Positions 14,776 through 26,819 of a DNA stretch of 64,000 nucleotides are shown here, piece by piece. Positions within the stretch are counted from its first letter, which is position 1. The number at the start of each line of letters is the position of its first letter. The notes beneath the pieces are model-generated. The model was not told the DNA's origin. It ran no database searches and saw only the letters and a list, made by a program, of their open reading frames with translations. Position numbers and translations under genes: made by a program. This DNA comes from Trichoplax sp. H2 (Eukaryota; Placozoa; Uniplacotomia; Trichoplacea): contig NOWV01000013.1 of the NCBI GenBank assembly GCA_003344405.1, forward strand, positions 744,001-808,000. The letters are read 5' to 3'.

Positions 14776-15167
14776 GGTTTTACAGCTTATTTTACCTTCT
14801 TGAAAGTATTTAATTTATAGATTACGCCATAACTTGTCAATTTTGTCTTTTAAGAATTGTTGAAATAAGTTCCATTAGTTCATAACCCGCCATATCGTTA
14901 ACCGCTTGCGATAGTGAACTAACCAAGGTAAGTAACAACTTTCGACTGGAATGGAATACGTGTACGAGACCCTGTCCTGGATGAGCTATGATCAGAAAGG
15001 ATGGCACCGCCTATACGGTTGCTATAGAAACAACGGCGATTGACAAGGAAATGAATGAAGGAATGCAAGCAATTGCGCAGTACTATGTGCCATACGGTAG
15101 TGCCTAGCCCAGTGTAAATGGACAGACAGACATCCTCAGTCGATGCATAAAGCAAAAAAGGGAAGGC

Positions 15168-15268
15168 GACTCGTATTTTGCTAGCAATTGATACTTTTTA
15201 TATTCAGCCATTTTCTTAGACTCGTATTTTGCCAGCAATTGATACTCTTTATTCAGCCATTTTCTTAT
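15168..15268. repeat. 51-bp direct tandem duplication
   Basis: Two adjacent near-identical copies begin at 15168 and 15219, each starting GACTCGTATTTTG and ending with an ATTCAGCCATTTTCTTA block. A few substitutions and a small indel separate them. Confidence 0.85.
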
Positions 15269-15552
15269 ACTGTATGGCATACATCAGGCTATAGGCAGAG
15301 AGTGAGGAGAACGTGAAAGTGTGTATCGAAATCGCATATTCAGACTCCTGCATACAGTATAAATTCGCCTAACAGAACGATCCTGCTATTGCAGTCGTAT
15401 ACAGTATCTTCATTCCAGTCTCTTTATTATAAAGAGGACGCGATTTGCTCCTCTCTGAGTAGTCCTATATCATTTTACATAACATTCTTGCAATAGAATA
15501 TAGTCTACAGTATATAACCTATATATCTCTCTTTATATGCTATATATATATA

Positions 15553-15861
15553 GTGCAGCAAAGAATTTCATGCCAAAATGATTGCATATCATACAGTACG
15601 GTTAACTGCAATATATTTCAGCTAACCTGACGTCATTATAGAGATGTCTACTGCTGTGCAGCAAAGAATTTCATGCCAAAATGATTGCATATCATACAGT
15701 ACGGTTAACTGCAATATATTTCAGCTAACCTGACGTCATTATAGAGATGTCTACTACTGTGCAGCAAAGAATTTCATGCCAAAATGATTGCATATCATAC
15801 AGTACGGTTAACTGCAATATATTTCAGCTAACCTGACGTCATTATAGAGATCTCTACTACT
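15553..15861. repeat. Three tandem copies of a 103-bp unit
   Basis: Copies start at 15553, 15656 and 15759 and are almost identical. The first two differ by one base near their ends, and the third has a small change (GAGATCTC for GAGATGTC) near its end. Each unit contains a GTTAACTGCA segment and one TGACGTCA palindrome. The near-identity implies recent amplification or conversion. Confidence 0.95.
15628..15841. promoter_or_regulatory. Three TGACGTCA (CRE/bZIP-type) palindromes
   Basis: The exact 8-bp palindrome occurs at 15628-15635, 15731-15738 and 15834-15841, once per 103-bp unit, between two divergent genes. In animals this is the full cAMP-response element bound by CREB/ATF proteins. 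Function here is inferred from sequence and position only. Confidence 0.45.
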
Positions 15862-16255
15862 GTATAAAAAGAAAGAGAAAGACCAGAAATGGTCTTACAA
15901 TATGCTACAATTTGGAGACTATTTTACTGGTTCTTCTAACTGTAATAACGTGTGCCTACAACGAATAAGCTCGCTATATGCAATTAGATGCAGTCGATGG
16001 TTGCCGTCTAAATTAGCGGCTAGATTGGTTTTGTACAGTATGATTGACTATTTCAGTGATACCGTAGAGTAGAATGACCAGAAAGATGATAGTCCTGGTT
16101 ATTATTTTGCGCTGAAGGGCCAGTTATCGTCTCGCTCTCTTACCTACTACTCATACAGTAGTCAAGGTTGCAGTGTTTGTATACAACTACTGTAATGCCA
16201 TGCTAGTAGTAAACTGTTATTAAGGATTCTAGTGTGACACCATCAACTGGTACGT

Positions 16256-16498
16256 ACTGAACTGAACCGAACTAAACTGAACCGAACTAAACTGAACTGA
16301 ACTGCACTGAACTGAACTGCACTGAACCGAACTGCATCGAACTGCACCGTACTGAACTGAACTGCACTGAACTGCACCATACTGAACTGAACCGGACTAA
16401 GCCGTGCTGAACCGGACCAGCCTGAACTGTACCGAACCGGACTGTACTGCCCTGAACCGTATCGTACTGTAACGCGCCAGACTGTACCGTACCGTACC
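16256..16498. repeat. ACTGA/ACCGA pentanucleotide array
   Basis: A degenerate five-base repeat (ACTGA, ACCGA, ACTAA, ACTGC variants) grades at its right end into CTGTACCGTACCG-type sequence. Because the period is five, all frames stay open for some distance and give spurious Val-Gln-Phe-Ser repeats on the minus strand. It ends about 160 bp before the first recognised BCAS2 exon. Confidence 0.9.
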
Positions 16499-16673
16499 CG
16501 TCGTCTCTCATCATACTGTAGAATAGAGTGGAGTCGAGCGTCGAGCGTGTTGAGGTCGTTGAAATGCCCAAATACACTAGTCAGCCTGATCATTTTTCAG
16601 TCATTCTACTATACTCTACCACTCCAACCGTATACTATACTGCCTTCTGAAGAAGAGACACTGGTACGCATGC

Positions 16674-19262
16674 GATGCTTTACCTTATTTTGATCGAGAG
16701 TATGAAGATGCATACATTAAAGAGATGGTAAGTTTAAAGGCTAAATGAGTATACTATCAATGCTACAAATGAGAATATTCTGTCTAGTGTTGGGAAGCAG
16801 TGATGTCTACGTTCAGAGGATACTGAAATTGATGATCGGCTTGTATTTTCTGCATGAAAACGACTGACGATCTTGCCTAGAAATCAATTCTTCATACTTG
16901 AACGACAGACAATTGAAATTCCATATTAGACTTTCGTAATCAATATCAGTTATCTAGTTCATTCCATTGGCGATACATATCGTAGTCAATAGGATGTGAA
17001 ACGATTGTCAAAGTGGATCATTGAAACACTGACAGTAGATTTTGTGTTAGAAATTTGCGACAATTTGTAATCTCTCTTATAAGTAGTGCGTTAATAAGAC
17101 GGATGAAATCGTTCACACGCTGAGAATTAGCTTTAGAAAGTTAACGACAACGATGTTGAAGTTTGAATAATTGACATTAATTTACAATGGATGTAGTCTG
17201 CGTGGAATAGAAATAGTTCTTAATCCATGAGCAATGATGAACATATCGTTTTCAAATGATTTATATTATGCTTTTATTATCGTGCAGGTACACCATCTAC
17301 TTGAAGAAGAAACGAAACGTTTTCGACCTTCTAAGAAATATTTAGAGAATTTACCACCACCGAATGATAGCGCCTTCGTAGTAAGTTTCTACGGTTATTT
17401 TTGAATAGCTTCAAGCGAAATATGGTTATATTAACGACGTGTTAGTAACTGAAACTGAAATACAACTACCTTGATGACGATTACAGTACAAGGCCTTTAG
17501 TGCTAAAATTTCACTGTAGTCATGATTAACATGCGTAAAGTACTCAAAGTGTGACTATTGTCGAGCTTTCATGGATACTTATTCATCTCAGCAACATGAT
17601 AATGTCATATTGTTAGCATTTGACTAAGATAACTTGATAAATCTTGATATCCCTCAGTTTGATAATTGACCAATGCGTACTAGCTAATGGCGATAGATGT
17701 AATTTGTTCGTGCAGCAATGTTGCAGTATTAAGGCTATCCATGACATTCACTCTACTAATGATAATGATATAAATGGATTAGACGCCTATTATGAAAAAA
17801 GAATTTGAAAGAATAGCTGCTAATCAACCCATGGATCTTCTCAGTATGAAAAGGTATTAATATTATACGAATATGTTCTTGATAATAACTAATACACTGA
17901 ACAATGGCTACTAGAACTTGCAAACTACTAGCCAATTATATGGTAGTGATCAAGCATAAAACTCTTAAAAATTATTGACAAGCGTATAGCTTATACAAAA
18001 TGATGGTTTATTGTGGTTGTTTTAATCTTTTCCTACACTCTTATTAGGTACGAGTTGCCTCCTCCTCCCGTAACTCAAAGAAATGACCCGCATGCTTGGA
18101 AAGAATGTGTAGATAATTCTTCGGCGCAACTAGAGCACCAGGCTGTTAGGTATTTTATGGCCTCAGTAGTAGTATAAATTTATTCAATCGTATTATAAGC
18201 CAAGGATATTTTAATGTTTTGATAGATCTTATGTTTAGATGTAACTTTACTTCGATAGTGCACTTTTTGTTGGTATATTAGCTAGTCTTCACTCATTGAC
18301 TATATGATGGAATTTTTTATTGTTTCAGGATTATTAATTTACAACTATTGACAAAATATGGCTCTAATTCATGGCGGGTCTATATAGAGTAATAATCTGA
18401 CGTTAAAGTTTATATAATCTGACATCATCGATAGCGTTACATGACTAAGGTTTGCTGTATCTTACTTGTCTGTGATGTAGATTACTAAATGAAATGCTAA
18501 CTAACCAAAGAAAAGAAGTTCAAGGATTAACGTAAGCGTAATTTGTTATTTGTCGGCTATTTTCTTCTCTATTACATTCTCAGCAATGAGTGGTGGTAAT
18601 ATTTTTCAAGTTATCGATAAGTTTGTGGTACCTTATTCACGTTATGGAAAAAATTTCTGATTCTTTTATTGTACAGGAGAAAAATTCAAGAAATTAATTG
18701 GCAAAGAAAGAACGAGCAGGTAGCGTAAATACAGCAATTTATACTTTCGCATAGGTATTTGCGAAATGAATTTTATATTTATCTATCGTCTGCTATACAC
18801 ATAGACAAACTGTGGAAGTGAATTGGCTAACTTAGAAGCTAGGTAAGTGAATTCAGAGTACAGTTTATTGCTGCTGAAAATAAAATATAATTCTAATGGT
18901 TATATATGAGCAACCAGCGTCATACAGTTTCATGATATAGACAAGGTTTTATTGATGTTTTAGGTTTGAGGCTAAATACGTTATTTAAGAGCAAACATAC
19001 ACTACATTTCTGTTCTTTTACTTCATAATATTCTTACATGTATTATATAATTACAGCTGGTTTGCTATGGTGCGAAAAAATTACGATATTGAGCAAGCAT
19101 GCTTGGAACTCGAAGCCCAAATTGACGCTTCTAGCAAGGAAATGGGCACTAGGTATGTTGATAGTCCAGTATTGACGTAATATTGTTTAACTTCTGAAGT
19201 ATTTTCATAATCTTCTTAGTGCACAGAACGGGAATAACGTCAATATTCAAGAAGAAAGTTAG
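16674..19262 (+). CDS. BCAS2: BCAS2 / SPF27, Prp19-complex spliceosome subunit
   Basis: A core subunit of the Prp19/CDC5L (NTC) complex, needed to activate the spliceosome in the nucleus. Exons: 16674-16727 (5' end unresolved), 17288-17380, 17783-17853, 18048-18149, 18329-18388, 18481-18531, 18677-18719, 18805-18842, 19057-19152 and 19220-19262. From 16674 they join in frame to 216 codons plus TAG (human protein 225 aa). Human-like blocks appear in order: [74 protein letters not shown] and [10 protein letters not shown]. The second half is helical, as expected for binding partners in the complex. No in-frame ATG precedes DALPYFD before upstream stops, so a short upstream coding exon is missing from this model; roughly a dozen N-terminal residues are unaccounted for. 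Confidence 0.92.
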
Positions 19263-20537
19263 CGTCTCTTTGCCATCTGTAATATTCTGTAAATTTTTAT
19301 TGTAACTACCCATAATATAACAATTTTCTATTTCCTGAAGTACATTTAGCATTCATGTTAAATACTCAATTTCTACTAATATCTGTAGAATTACTGTTTT
19401 ACATGAATACATCGGATGGATATTGCCTAATTATTTGTTATGAAATTGCTGTAGAAGCATCCCAGAAGGCAAGCTTCTGGGATCTCCCAGTAAATATCTC
19501 CGCATATAAAATGATTATTACTAGTTTGTTGCAGACAGTTATATTGTCTTTCATTTTTAGTACCAACCATAAATTTTTCTAAGCTTACACGTATTAGTGA
19601 TGTTTTGACACTTAGAATAGTTAGTCTAGCATAGTGAAGCGTTCGTGTCGTTGTTACATCTAGCCATCTGATGGTACTTACCTGTGATTTTTAATTTTTG
19701 TGTTGCTTTTTTTGTACGTTATGAGGTTGCACAATCGTACCTGTACTATGAAGATTTTGTATTATATGTACCTTATCGCGTATATCATCTTAATTATACA
19801 GTAATACATATTATTCATTTAGTACGGTGTACTAGGCCACTTTCTGGCTATTTTATTATTTTTAAAACCATGTGAATGCTTATCCGTGATTCGAAGATAT
19901 ATGGTTCTTGCGGTATATTGATCTCATATGAATACGTAAGAGTGCCGACGTCATAATGAATACGAATAGGGTCGATGATGGTTCGTCGGGTTAGCCCTGA
20001 TTACTTCTACTTGAAAATAAAAACTGTTAATAATCTCTGTTGTTAAATTTAAAATTTTTAATGTTTTTTAATACATTACATGAGTGAAAAGCAAGAATGT
20101 GTTATATACGTATAAGTATTATTAGGTTTTGCATACAAAATATTAATAAATGAGCCCGAGATTTACACAAGGCGTTATATTATAGTATTTCTAACCAAAA
20201 GGCAAAGCTAAATTCAGTTTACAATTACTGTTTGATAACAATGACCTTCCCAAATGAGTAACACATAAACTTAGAGGAGAATTTACAATTGGGCAATTTA
20301 TAATCTAATATTACACCCTATCTAACCGCCAACCGTAACTATAGCAACACAAGTTATTAATATTAAATTCATACGCAGAACAGGAGGCAGTATTCCAATC
20401 ATTATATACGCTCTTGGCTAATAATTTTTCATAGTATGATCTCTCTAGTACCGTAAATATTGCCTTTACAATATAGCAATCTGTAAACATCGATATACCC
20501 ACTAAATACGTTTTTGTTACCATCTATAAAAAAATGT
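19263..20537. other. Convergent spacer, BCAS2 / cyclin B 3' ends
   Basis: AT-rich 3' flank of both genes. Short open frames here (for example 19355-19582) have no similarity I recognise. The one structured element is a perfect hairpin at 19459-19483. Confidence 0.6.
19459..19483. other. Perfect 10-bp inverted repeat, 5-nt loop
   Basis: ATCCCAGAAG at 19459-19468 and its exact reverse complement CTTCTGGGAT at 19474-19483 flank the loop GCAAG. It stands out as GC-rich in an AT-rich flank about 200 bp past the BCAS2 stop. It could be a 3'UTR RNA hairpin or a palindrome remnant. Confidence 0.8.
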
Positions 20538-23438
20538 TTAGTTGCCAAACGCTTTAGAAATCCTGTCGGGTTGTAAATCAGTGCTTAAGCTGATTTTCAT
20601 AAACTTACTGCTGGAATATTTGGTTCTTACAGCCTATGAGTTAAAGCAGAACTAGCGATTAATAAGTGTCTTTTGTCTAGAAGTATATTAGATAGACATT
20701 AAGCTGTGATGTAAGCGATAAAGTGCAGGAAGAAATTTTTAGTAGTATTAACCTGATATTTGGATGTAGCTGATTTAGATACTATATTAACAATTTTTCG
20801 AGCAATTGGATATAGCTTTTCTTCTGTATAACCACTGTAGTGTTGTAAAGTTGCGTTCCATTCGAATTGATTACAAATTTTAACAGCTAGTAAAAGAGAT
20901 GCACTGGCAATTTCTGAGGGTAAAAGAGAGACCATATCGTATTCTGGTAAGCATAATTCCATGAAATACTTCGCCATGGTGTGGTGTTGGCTATCGACCT
21001 AAAGGAATTGTAAATATATCGTATACTGTATAAGTGCTATGGAACAATATGAGCACATAAGCTATAATTTTATAATTATCAAATAAGTTCATTAGAAAAA
21101 TTTGTTAGCTTCTTCAAGGACTACCTAATTTGAATATTTTGGGACTAAGCTTTACGCTCTAAATTTAATTATAGCAATTTTAAAGATAACTTACATTTCC
21201 AGCTTTTGAATTACGCCGAAGAAAGTGTAAACTCAGAGGGTTTCCTAAGTTGAAATTTAATGTTTTCAACATAGTCACCTCCATGTCTAATATTTCATTT
21301 TTGGTGTAAGCATTGTCTGTTATATACACAAAATCTGCCACTTCTGGTGCGTAAATTTCTTCATATTTTGAAGCTATTAACATAGCAGTTACACCGACCA
21401 ATTGTAGTTTACTTCGATGAATTGATTGGGTCTAAAACGATTTTTAACCAGACAAATAATTAAGTCAAGACGTATTATTATGATCGGATAATTTACAACG
21501 CTAATACAACAGTTCCAGTAATGAAATTTGCTTGTATGCCACAAATACACAAGGTAATTATATACAAACAAAACTCGATTATTAAAGCCTAAAGCTCTAA
21601 TCAACTTACCTGTAAAAAGCGGTCAATAATATTGACGGTCAAGTAGAGAGTCTCTTGTAGGAGGTGAAATCTTAAGTGAACTTGAATTAACCAATCAATT
21701 AGTATAGTTCTCATTTTTTCATTAATTTGCTGTCCAGCCAAAAATTTATCATTAATGCGATATGTTATCTGTAAGTTAGAAAAATCAAGATCATTAAAAG
21801 TTGACACTCTCTAGGTAGAGATTAAAAGACACGAATAGTCCTGCTTCTATGTGAGTATGATAATATGATATTATGCCTTTATAAAGTGTATGTATAGATG
21901 AATAAAGAAAGAAGATATTTGTAGAGTTACTAGGTATTTATATTAATATACGATGTTAATGATTACACATTGATTTATATATACTACACTTTTAGTTTAA
22001 AATTTTAATATAGTAAATAAATTTAATTATAACTCAAACTTGTATTTTTACAAAATTTTATATGAATTAGTGGTTGAAGAAATTTATCATGTTAAGGCTT
22101 TACAAATAATAAATTCTTATTCATGAAGTGTCTTCATTTTTACAGTTTGTTTGCTAGTGTTAGGTTATACTAAAGAGCGTGCTAAATCATACAGTAGTTA
22201 TGAAACTTGACAGATACCAATAAGTGTGTGGTTGTCTGATTAAATTGACTACGCTAGCATAAGAGAAGATAGTTAATAGCTAAAGTAACATAATTTTATA
22301 TTTTAACGAGTGACTGATATTTTCAATTTACCTCCAATTGCCTCATGTGATGATAAATTTCATTTATATATTCCGCAACTAGTTGCGGGTTATCAAAGTC
22401 GGCTCGATCGATATCTTCAATATCATCTTGGACTTCTTCCGTCAGTACAGGAGTTGGATCTTTCACACTTTCGGTAGTTTTTGTAAATAGGGCTAAATGT
22501 GCGTTTGCAACATTTCGAGAAAGTGTAGACTTTGATGTTTGTGTAGGTCCTTTTGTACTTGCCTATCATTTTAAAATAGATGTATTTAATTATAGTGCTA
22601 CTTCAAGGCTAGAATATTTGACTTTTGTACAAAGGTTCTCCGTTTATGATTGACTAACTACTGCCTTGATTTTGCTATTAGAATTGTTTAGGTAGAGCTT
22701 GGCATCCGATCATTACACGGCTAAAGTACATTTCTGTCTATATCGGTAACGTAATGAGTATGCAGAATGTAGCTAGCTAGTGTCGTATTTAATTGATGGC
22801 CTATCGTCACAAGGCGACACTAAAACTATGTTCAGCTCAATGAAAGATATTTACGTTAAAAATAAGATTTAAAGAATCGTTATGCTAATGATATTGCGCA
22901 TGTATATTTTTAATTTTGAAAATTTTTTGAAATTGATTGCATTAGCGTAATCGTTATAGATAGGAACGGAAAGAACTAATATTTTTATTTATTTCAATAT
23001 ACTGTACCTTTTTACCCTTGCCAACAGGATCTTTATTTTCTTTATTTCCAATATCTCCTAAAGCAGCACGATTGGAGTCTCGTTGAAATGCCTTGGCAGC
23101 CAAGATATTACCGTGGGTAGTATTTTCATTGATACCCCTGGTTCCACGTCTACCTTGCTGTATTCAATTATTGAATTGGAATGTTGTTATATGTAAGTGT
23201 ACTTCAATAGATATGTTATGCGATAATATAGATTGATGTCTACTTGTGAATAGTATTGGCTATGAATTATATTGATTGAACGACTGAAATAGTAAAAATT
23301 GATTGATAGTCCATGTGGAAAAGGACGACAACAAGAATGGTATTGCAATGGGGAAATGGAAACATTCAATAAGTAGTACATTAGCTCAGTAGATCATCTT
23401 GTAAGACTTACCACACCACTAGTATAGCGTAGGGCCAT
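20538..23438 (-). CDS. CCNB: G2/mitotic cyclin B
   Basis: Regulatory subunit of CDK1 that drives entry into mitosis. Seven exons on the minus strand, all joined in phase 0: 23438-23412, 23157-23008, 22562-22332, 21768-21610, 21431-21195, 20998-20753 and 20633-20538. They give 381 aa plus TAA. Exon 1 starts MALRYTSG. The APC/C destruction box is in [10 protein letters not shown] (exon 2). The cyclin N-box follows with [31 protein letters not shown] and [18 protein letters not shown]; the C-terminal fold contains [15 protein letters not shown], and the C-terminus ends [10 protein letters not shown] near residue 360. The overall pattern is that of B1/B2-type rather than B3 cyclins. The short first exon rests on start-codon position and a good GTAAGT donor. 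Confidence 0.95.
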
Positions 23439-23523
23439 GTTATTTTTTCTTGAAAAAATGAAGAGAGAGAATCTAAATCGTACAAACAACATTACCAGAC
23501 GCCATTAGAAAAAATAATGGCCA

Positions 23524-23529
23524 TTCAAA
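23524..23529 (-). promoter_or_regulatory. Possible CHR-like TTTGAA upstream of cyclin B
   Basis: TTTGAA on the minus strand about 86 nt upstream of the cyclin B ATG. Cell-cycle genes including animal cyclin B use CHR elements of this sequence near the transcription start. The motif is short and the region AT-rich, so chance is likely. Confidence 0.2.
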
Positions 23530-24060
23530 TCGAGTGGCTTGTATCCTGCATTCGTCAATAAATCAGTAGACTACATATCAACAATCTCAAATAGGAAAAA
23601 TTTCCCTATTTCAATCTTACATTGAAGTGATCCAATATCAAGTTGCTGTGAATATTTTGGGGTGGCCAAAGAGGGAGAGAAAATCCAGCGGGTGAAACTT
23701 TGCTTCGACTTGTAACACTGGAACGTAATGTGACTCTACGTTCCTTTTAACTTGAAGCGTTGGTCCCAATATAAATAGTCAAGTGTCAACCAGATAGTAT
23801 GCAGAATATGAAGGCAGACATGAATCTATCCTACTTTGGGTGTGATTTCTAACTTCCAGCCAGTCAGTAAAGTTTGTATGGACTGCAGGAGTCATTTCAG
23901 TATATAGATTGGTCGAGTTGGAGATGAATGGATGACTGCACTCACTCTGGTATCATTGGAGGTGTACAATTGAAAAGTTGACGTTTTTTTTAAATTCGGC
24001 GACGCATCCTTGGCTGGCATTTGATTGGCTAGTTTGTCTCAGTGTCGTAACCGACCACCA

Positions 24061-24155
24061 GTACGGTACAGTACAGTACAGGTTGAAAAGTACTGTAGCA
24101 GTACAGTACTGTACAATACTGTACACGCTATACAGTACTGTACTGTACTGTACTG
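24061..24155. repeat. TACTGTA / TACAGTA palindromic cluster
   Basis: Dense overlapping GTACAGTAC and GTACTGTAC units in both orientations with short interruptions. Open frames on both strands here are repeat by-products. Confidence 0.85.
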
Positions 24156-24333
24156 CATTTGTTGGACGGTAAAATGCGCTGTAATACTGTAGCGAATTTA
24201 CTGTTACACGATACAAACTTGTCATTATAACGCGTTGTAAGTGTGAACGGCATACTGTACGTCCATGTACACAGTACTGTATAGAGAACATAGACAATAA
24301 AGAGAGAATAGGACTTAGTGATAGTTTTAAAAT

Positions 24334-24420
24334 AACTTCAACTATGTGTACAATCTCTTGTCTCCCATACTAATTGAGAGTAGTAAGAACCTTCAATACA
24401 GTTGTTAGTATTAATTCTAC
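24334..24420 (+). repeat. Dispersed repeat, copy A
   Basis: Shares a colinear block with 60633-60715, including AACTTCAACTAT, CTGTCTCCC-like and AATTGAGAGTAG segments, and a second half around CTTCAATAC. No coding sequence or terminal repeats seen. Confidence 0.65.
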
Positions 24421-24561
24421 AGAGTAATATAATACACTGTGTAATCAATCAAAATTCCCCCTTGCATAAAGGCTGTCACCCACGCGCTAGAAAGACAAGA
24501 CAAACCCTTATTCCCTCTCTACGACAAGGGTGACAATTTGGATACACGTACACAATAAATG

Positions 24562-24643
24562 GACAGTATAGTACAGTACAGTACCGTCCATAAAATGTTG
24601 TCAACACTGTACTGTACACTGTACAGCAAGTACTGTACTGTAG
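24562..24643. repeat. Second TACTGTA / TACAGTA cluster
   Basis: The same motif as at 24.1 kb, again in both orientations (GTACAGTACAGTACCG, then CACTGTACTGTACACTGTAC). Single copies recur through the window. Confidence 0.8.
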
Positions 24644-26819
24644 GTCTGTTTACTAACTTACTGCTAACTAATTGAAATGAATTAATTAATTAAATTAAGC
24701 AGAAATGATAAAAAGTTTCAACGTGATATTACTTTATTTAGAAAATATTAGTCAATTCAAACTCGACCGTCTACTTGCTAAAGTACTTAAATTTTCTCAA
24801 ATGTCAATGTTTTTAATAATACCGTACACAGAGTACGGGCAGTAATGTCAATGCTGTCTGTCTGATTATCAAAATCATGGACAGTTGAAGCAATTCTCCT
24901 CCTTCAGTATTGCCATAACGAAGAGAGTCATCAGTCTACGTACAGTAGGTCTTCTTCGTCTACAGTAATCCATGACTATAGTCAATTCATTAAGGTTAAG
25001 GTAGTCCTTGGTCAAGACCTTCGATCGTAATTAGTGGTGCATACTGTCCGCGTTCATAGAATTACTATATGACCGTTCGTAGACGGTTTAACGGTGCTTT
25101 TTATTCAAATAAACGGTCTGCCCTTCGTCCACAATGTTGGGACCTTGAATTCCATGTAGAACAGTAGCTCTAGCAGGCTATTTCGTTTGATTGAATTTGA
25201 ATACGGTCTACTGTATGTTTCTGTGTTGTTCATTCAAACTGTCAGGGTTAAATGCCCATAGTCTTTGACTGTGGAAATTTTCACGTACCATCGCTGCAGT
25301 CCTAATTCTGTTAATGTATATGAGATTCCGCTATGTTGTTTGTTGCAATGAACAGTATTTACTGTTAATAACTATAAAGCGAAAGAAAAACCACTTCACA
25401 GGATCTTATAATTAATCAAGTATTCTCCGTAATAAAAGATCAGAAAGTTGGTATATTATTAAGCAACAGAATACAGTAGATCATCTCAGTGTGTGTTTAA
25501 AAAGTACGTCGCTGCACTATTTAAAAGAGATTGTATTATGAAAGCACATAAGATCTGAAACTAACGTTTTCCATAGTCAAATTTACATCAAAATAATATC
25601 TCTAAGGTATGCTAATGCACAGATCTTCATTCGCCTTTTTTCGGTTAATGAATAAGCTAAACAACCAACTAATCATAATGCTTACTAAGCTAGCTGTGTC
25701 TACATAAAATCTGCAAACAAGAACTATCGTATACTATTCAATATGCAGACTGTAGACCGATCCCAATCTATTTTACAGTCCAGTGTATAACACCCGTCAA
25801 TTAGTGCAACTGCACAGCCAGCTCCAGCTTATTGTAAATACGCGTATAGCTGATCTTACGATACTAGAAATCATTCAGATCTCATCAATTACCCACATAA
25901 AAGTGAAATTTCTTCGAAAGAATGTACTTTCGACCTACTATAGGTAAGTATACTTGATCATCTATTAATAGCGATAGCTCTAGCTATTAGAGTAAGCTAT
26001 CCAATTCCTAAATATCAAATGATGGTTAGTGCAAAAATGCTACTGTAAAAATAGTGCGGTAAATAGAATGCTAAACATAGCAAGAGGAGAATTATCGGTC
26101 GAAAATGCCGTATTATAAAATAAGTGAGTGGGTCATAGTAATTATGGTACTACTGTCATGGAATAGTAATCAGTCACATCTGAAAATTTCTTTTTCCATC
26201 GTTTGTAAAATATATCTTATTTGTTTGAACAGCATTTTAAATTTAAATTCAACAAAACTGAATTTTATATCTTTTAACCTACCTATCCGTCCATTACTTT
26301 TTAAAATATTACAAGCTATAACACTAATTTAAACGTTTGAACGTAATAATTTAGACCTGATTCTAAAAATATTACAATATCACTACGGTACGGTAATTAA
26401 CAGCAAAGGCTAATCAATGATTAACAATATTTCGAGTGCAAAGAAAATTGAGTGGTGTTGGACATTTAAGATTACAAGATCTAATATCTTTTCGATTAGA
26501 CTACCAGGTTAATAACTATTTATGCTGTTCTACGTATACTGGCAGTAAATACTAACAAATGAAGTAGGTTTATTAATCCAGCATCACACCGCCTTTCACT
26601 TTGCTACACTCTTTCAGCTAGATCGGCGACAAACCCATATGATATGTGTGTTGCCTGGACAACCTTTCTAATATAAAAGTAGTAGATAGTTACACGACAG
26701 TCACTGACTTCCATAATTAGCTAAAATAATATAATGGACTAGTGATAGCTACTAGTATATGAAATGAAGTCATTGGGTTGATTCTATTTTCCCCCCAATA
26801 GATGGATAATCTAAGCAAG

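Larger units (their letters stand above)
14776..16655. other. Divergent spacer between CCHCR1 and BCAS2
   Basis: About 1.9 kb containing the start regions of two divergent genes, so it should include both promoters. It is clearly less AT-rich than the gaps elsewhere and packed with tandem repeats: a 51-bp duplication, a 103-bp triplication with TGACGTCA, and a pentanucleotide array. No TATA box is evident for either gene. Open frames on the minus strand here are repeat by-products. Confidence 0.7.

Noticed and set aside
16243-16593. Minus-strand frames with Val-Gln-Phe-Ser repeats
   Set aside because: They arise from the five-base DNA repeat, which opens several frames at once; no start context, splice logic or homology.
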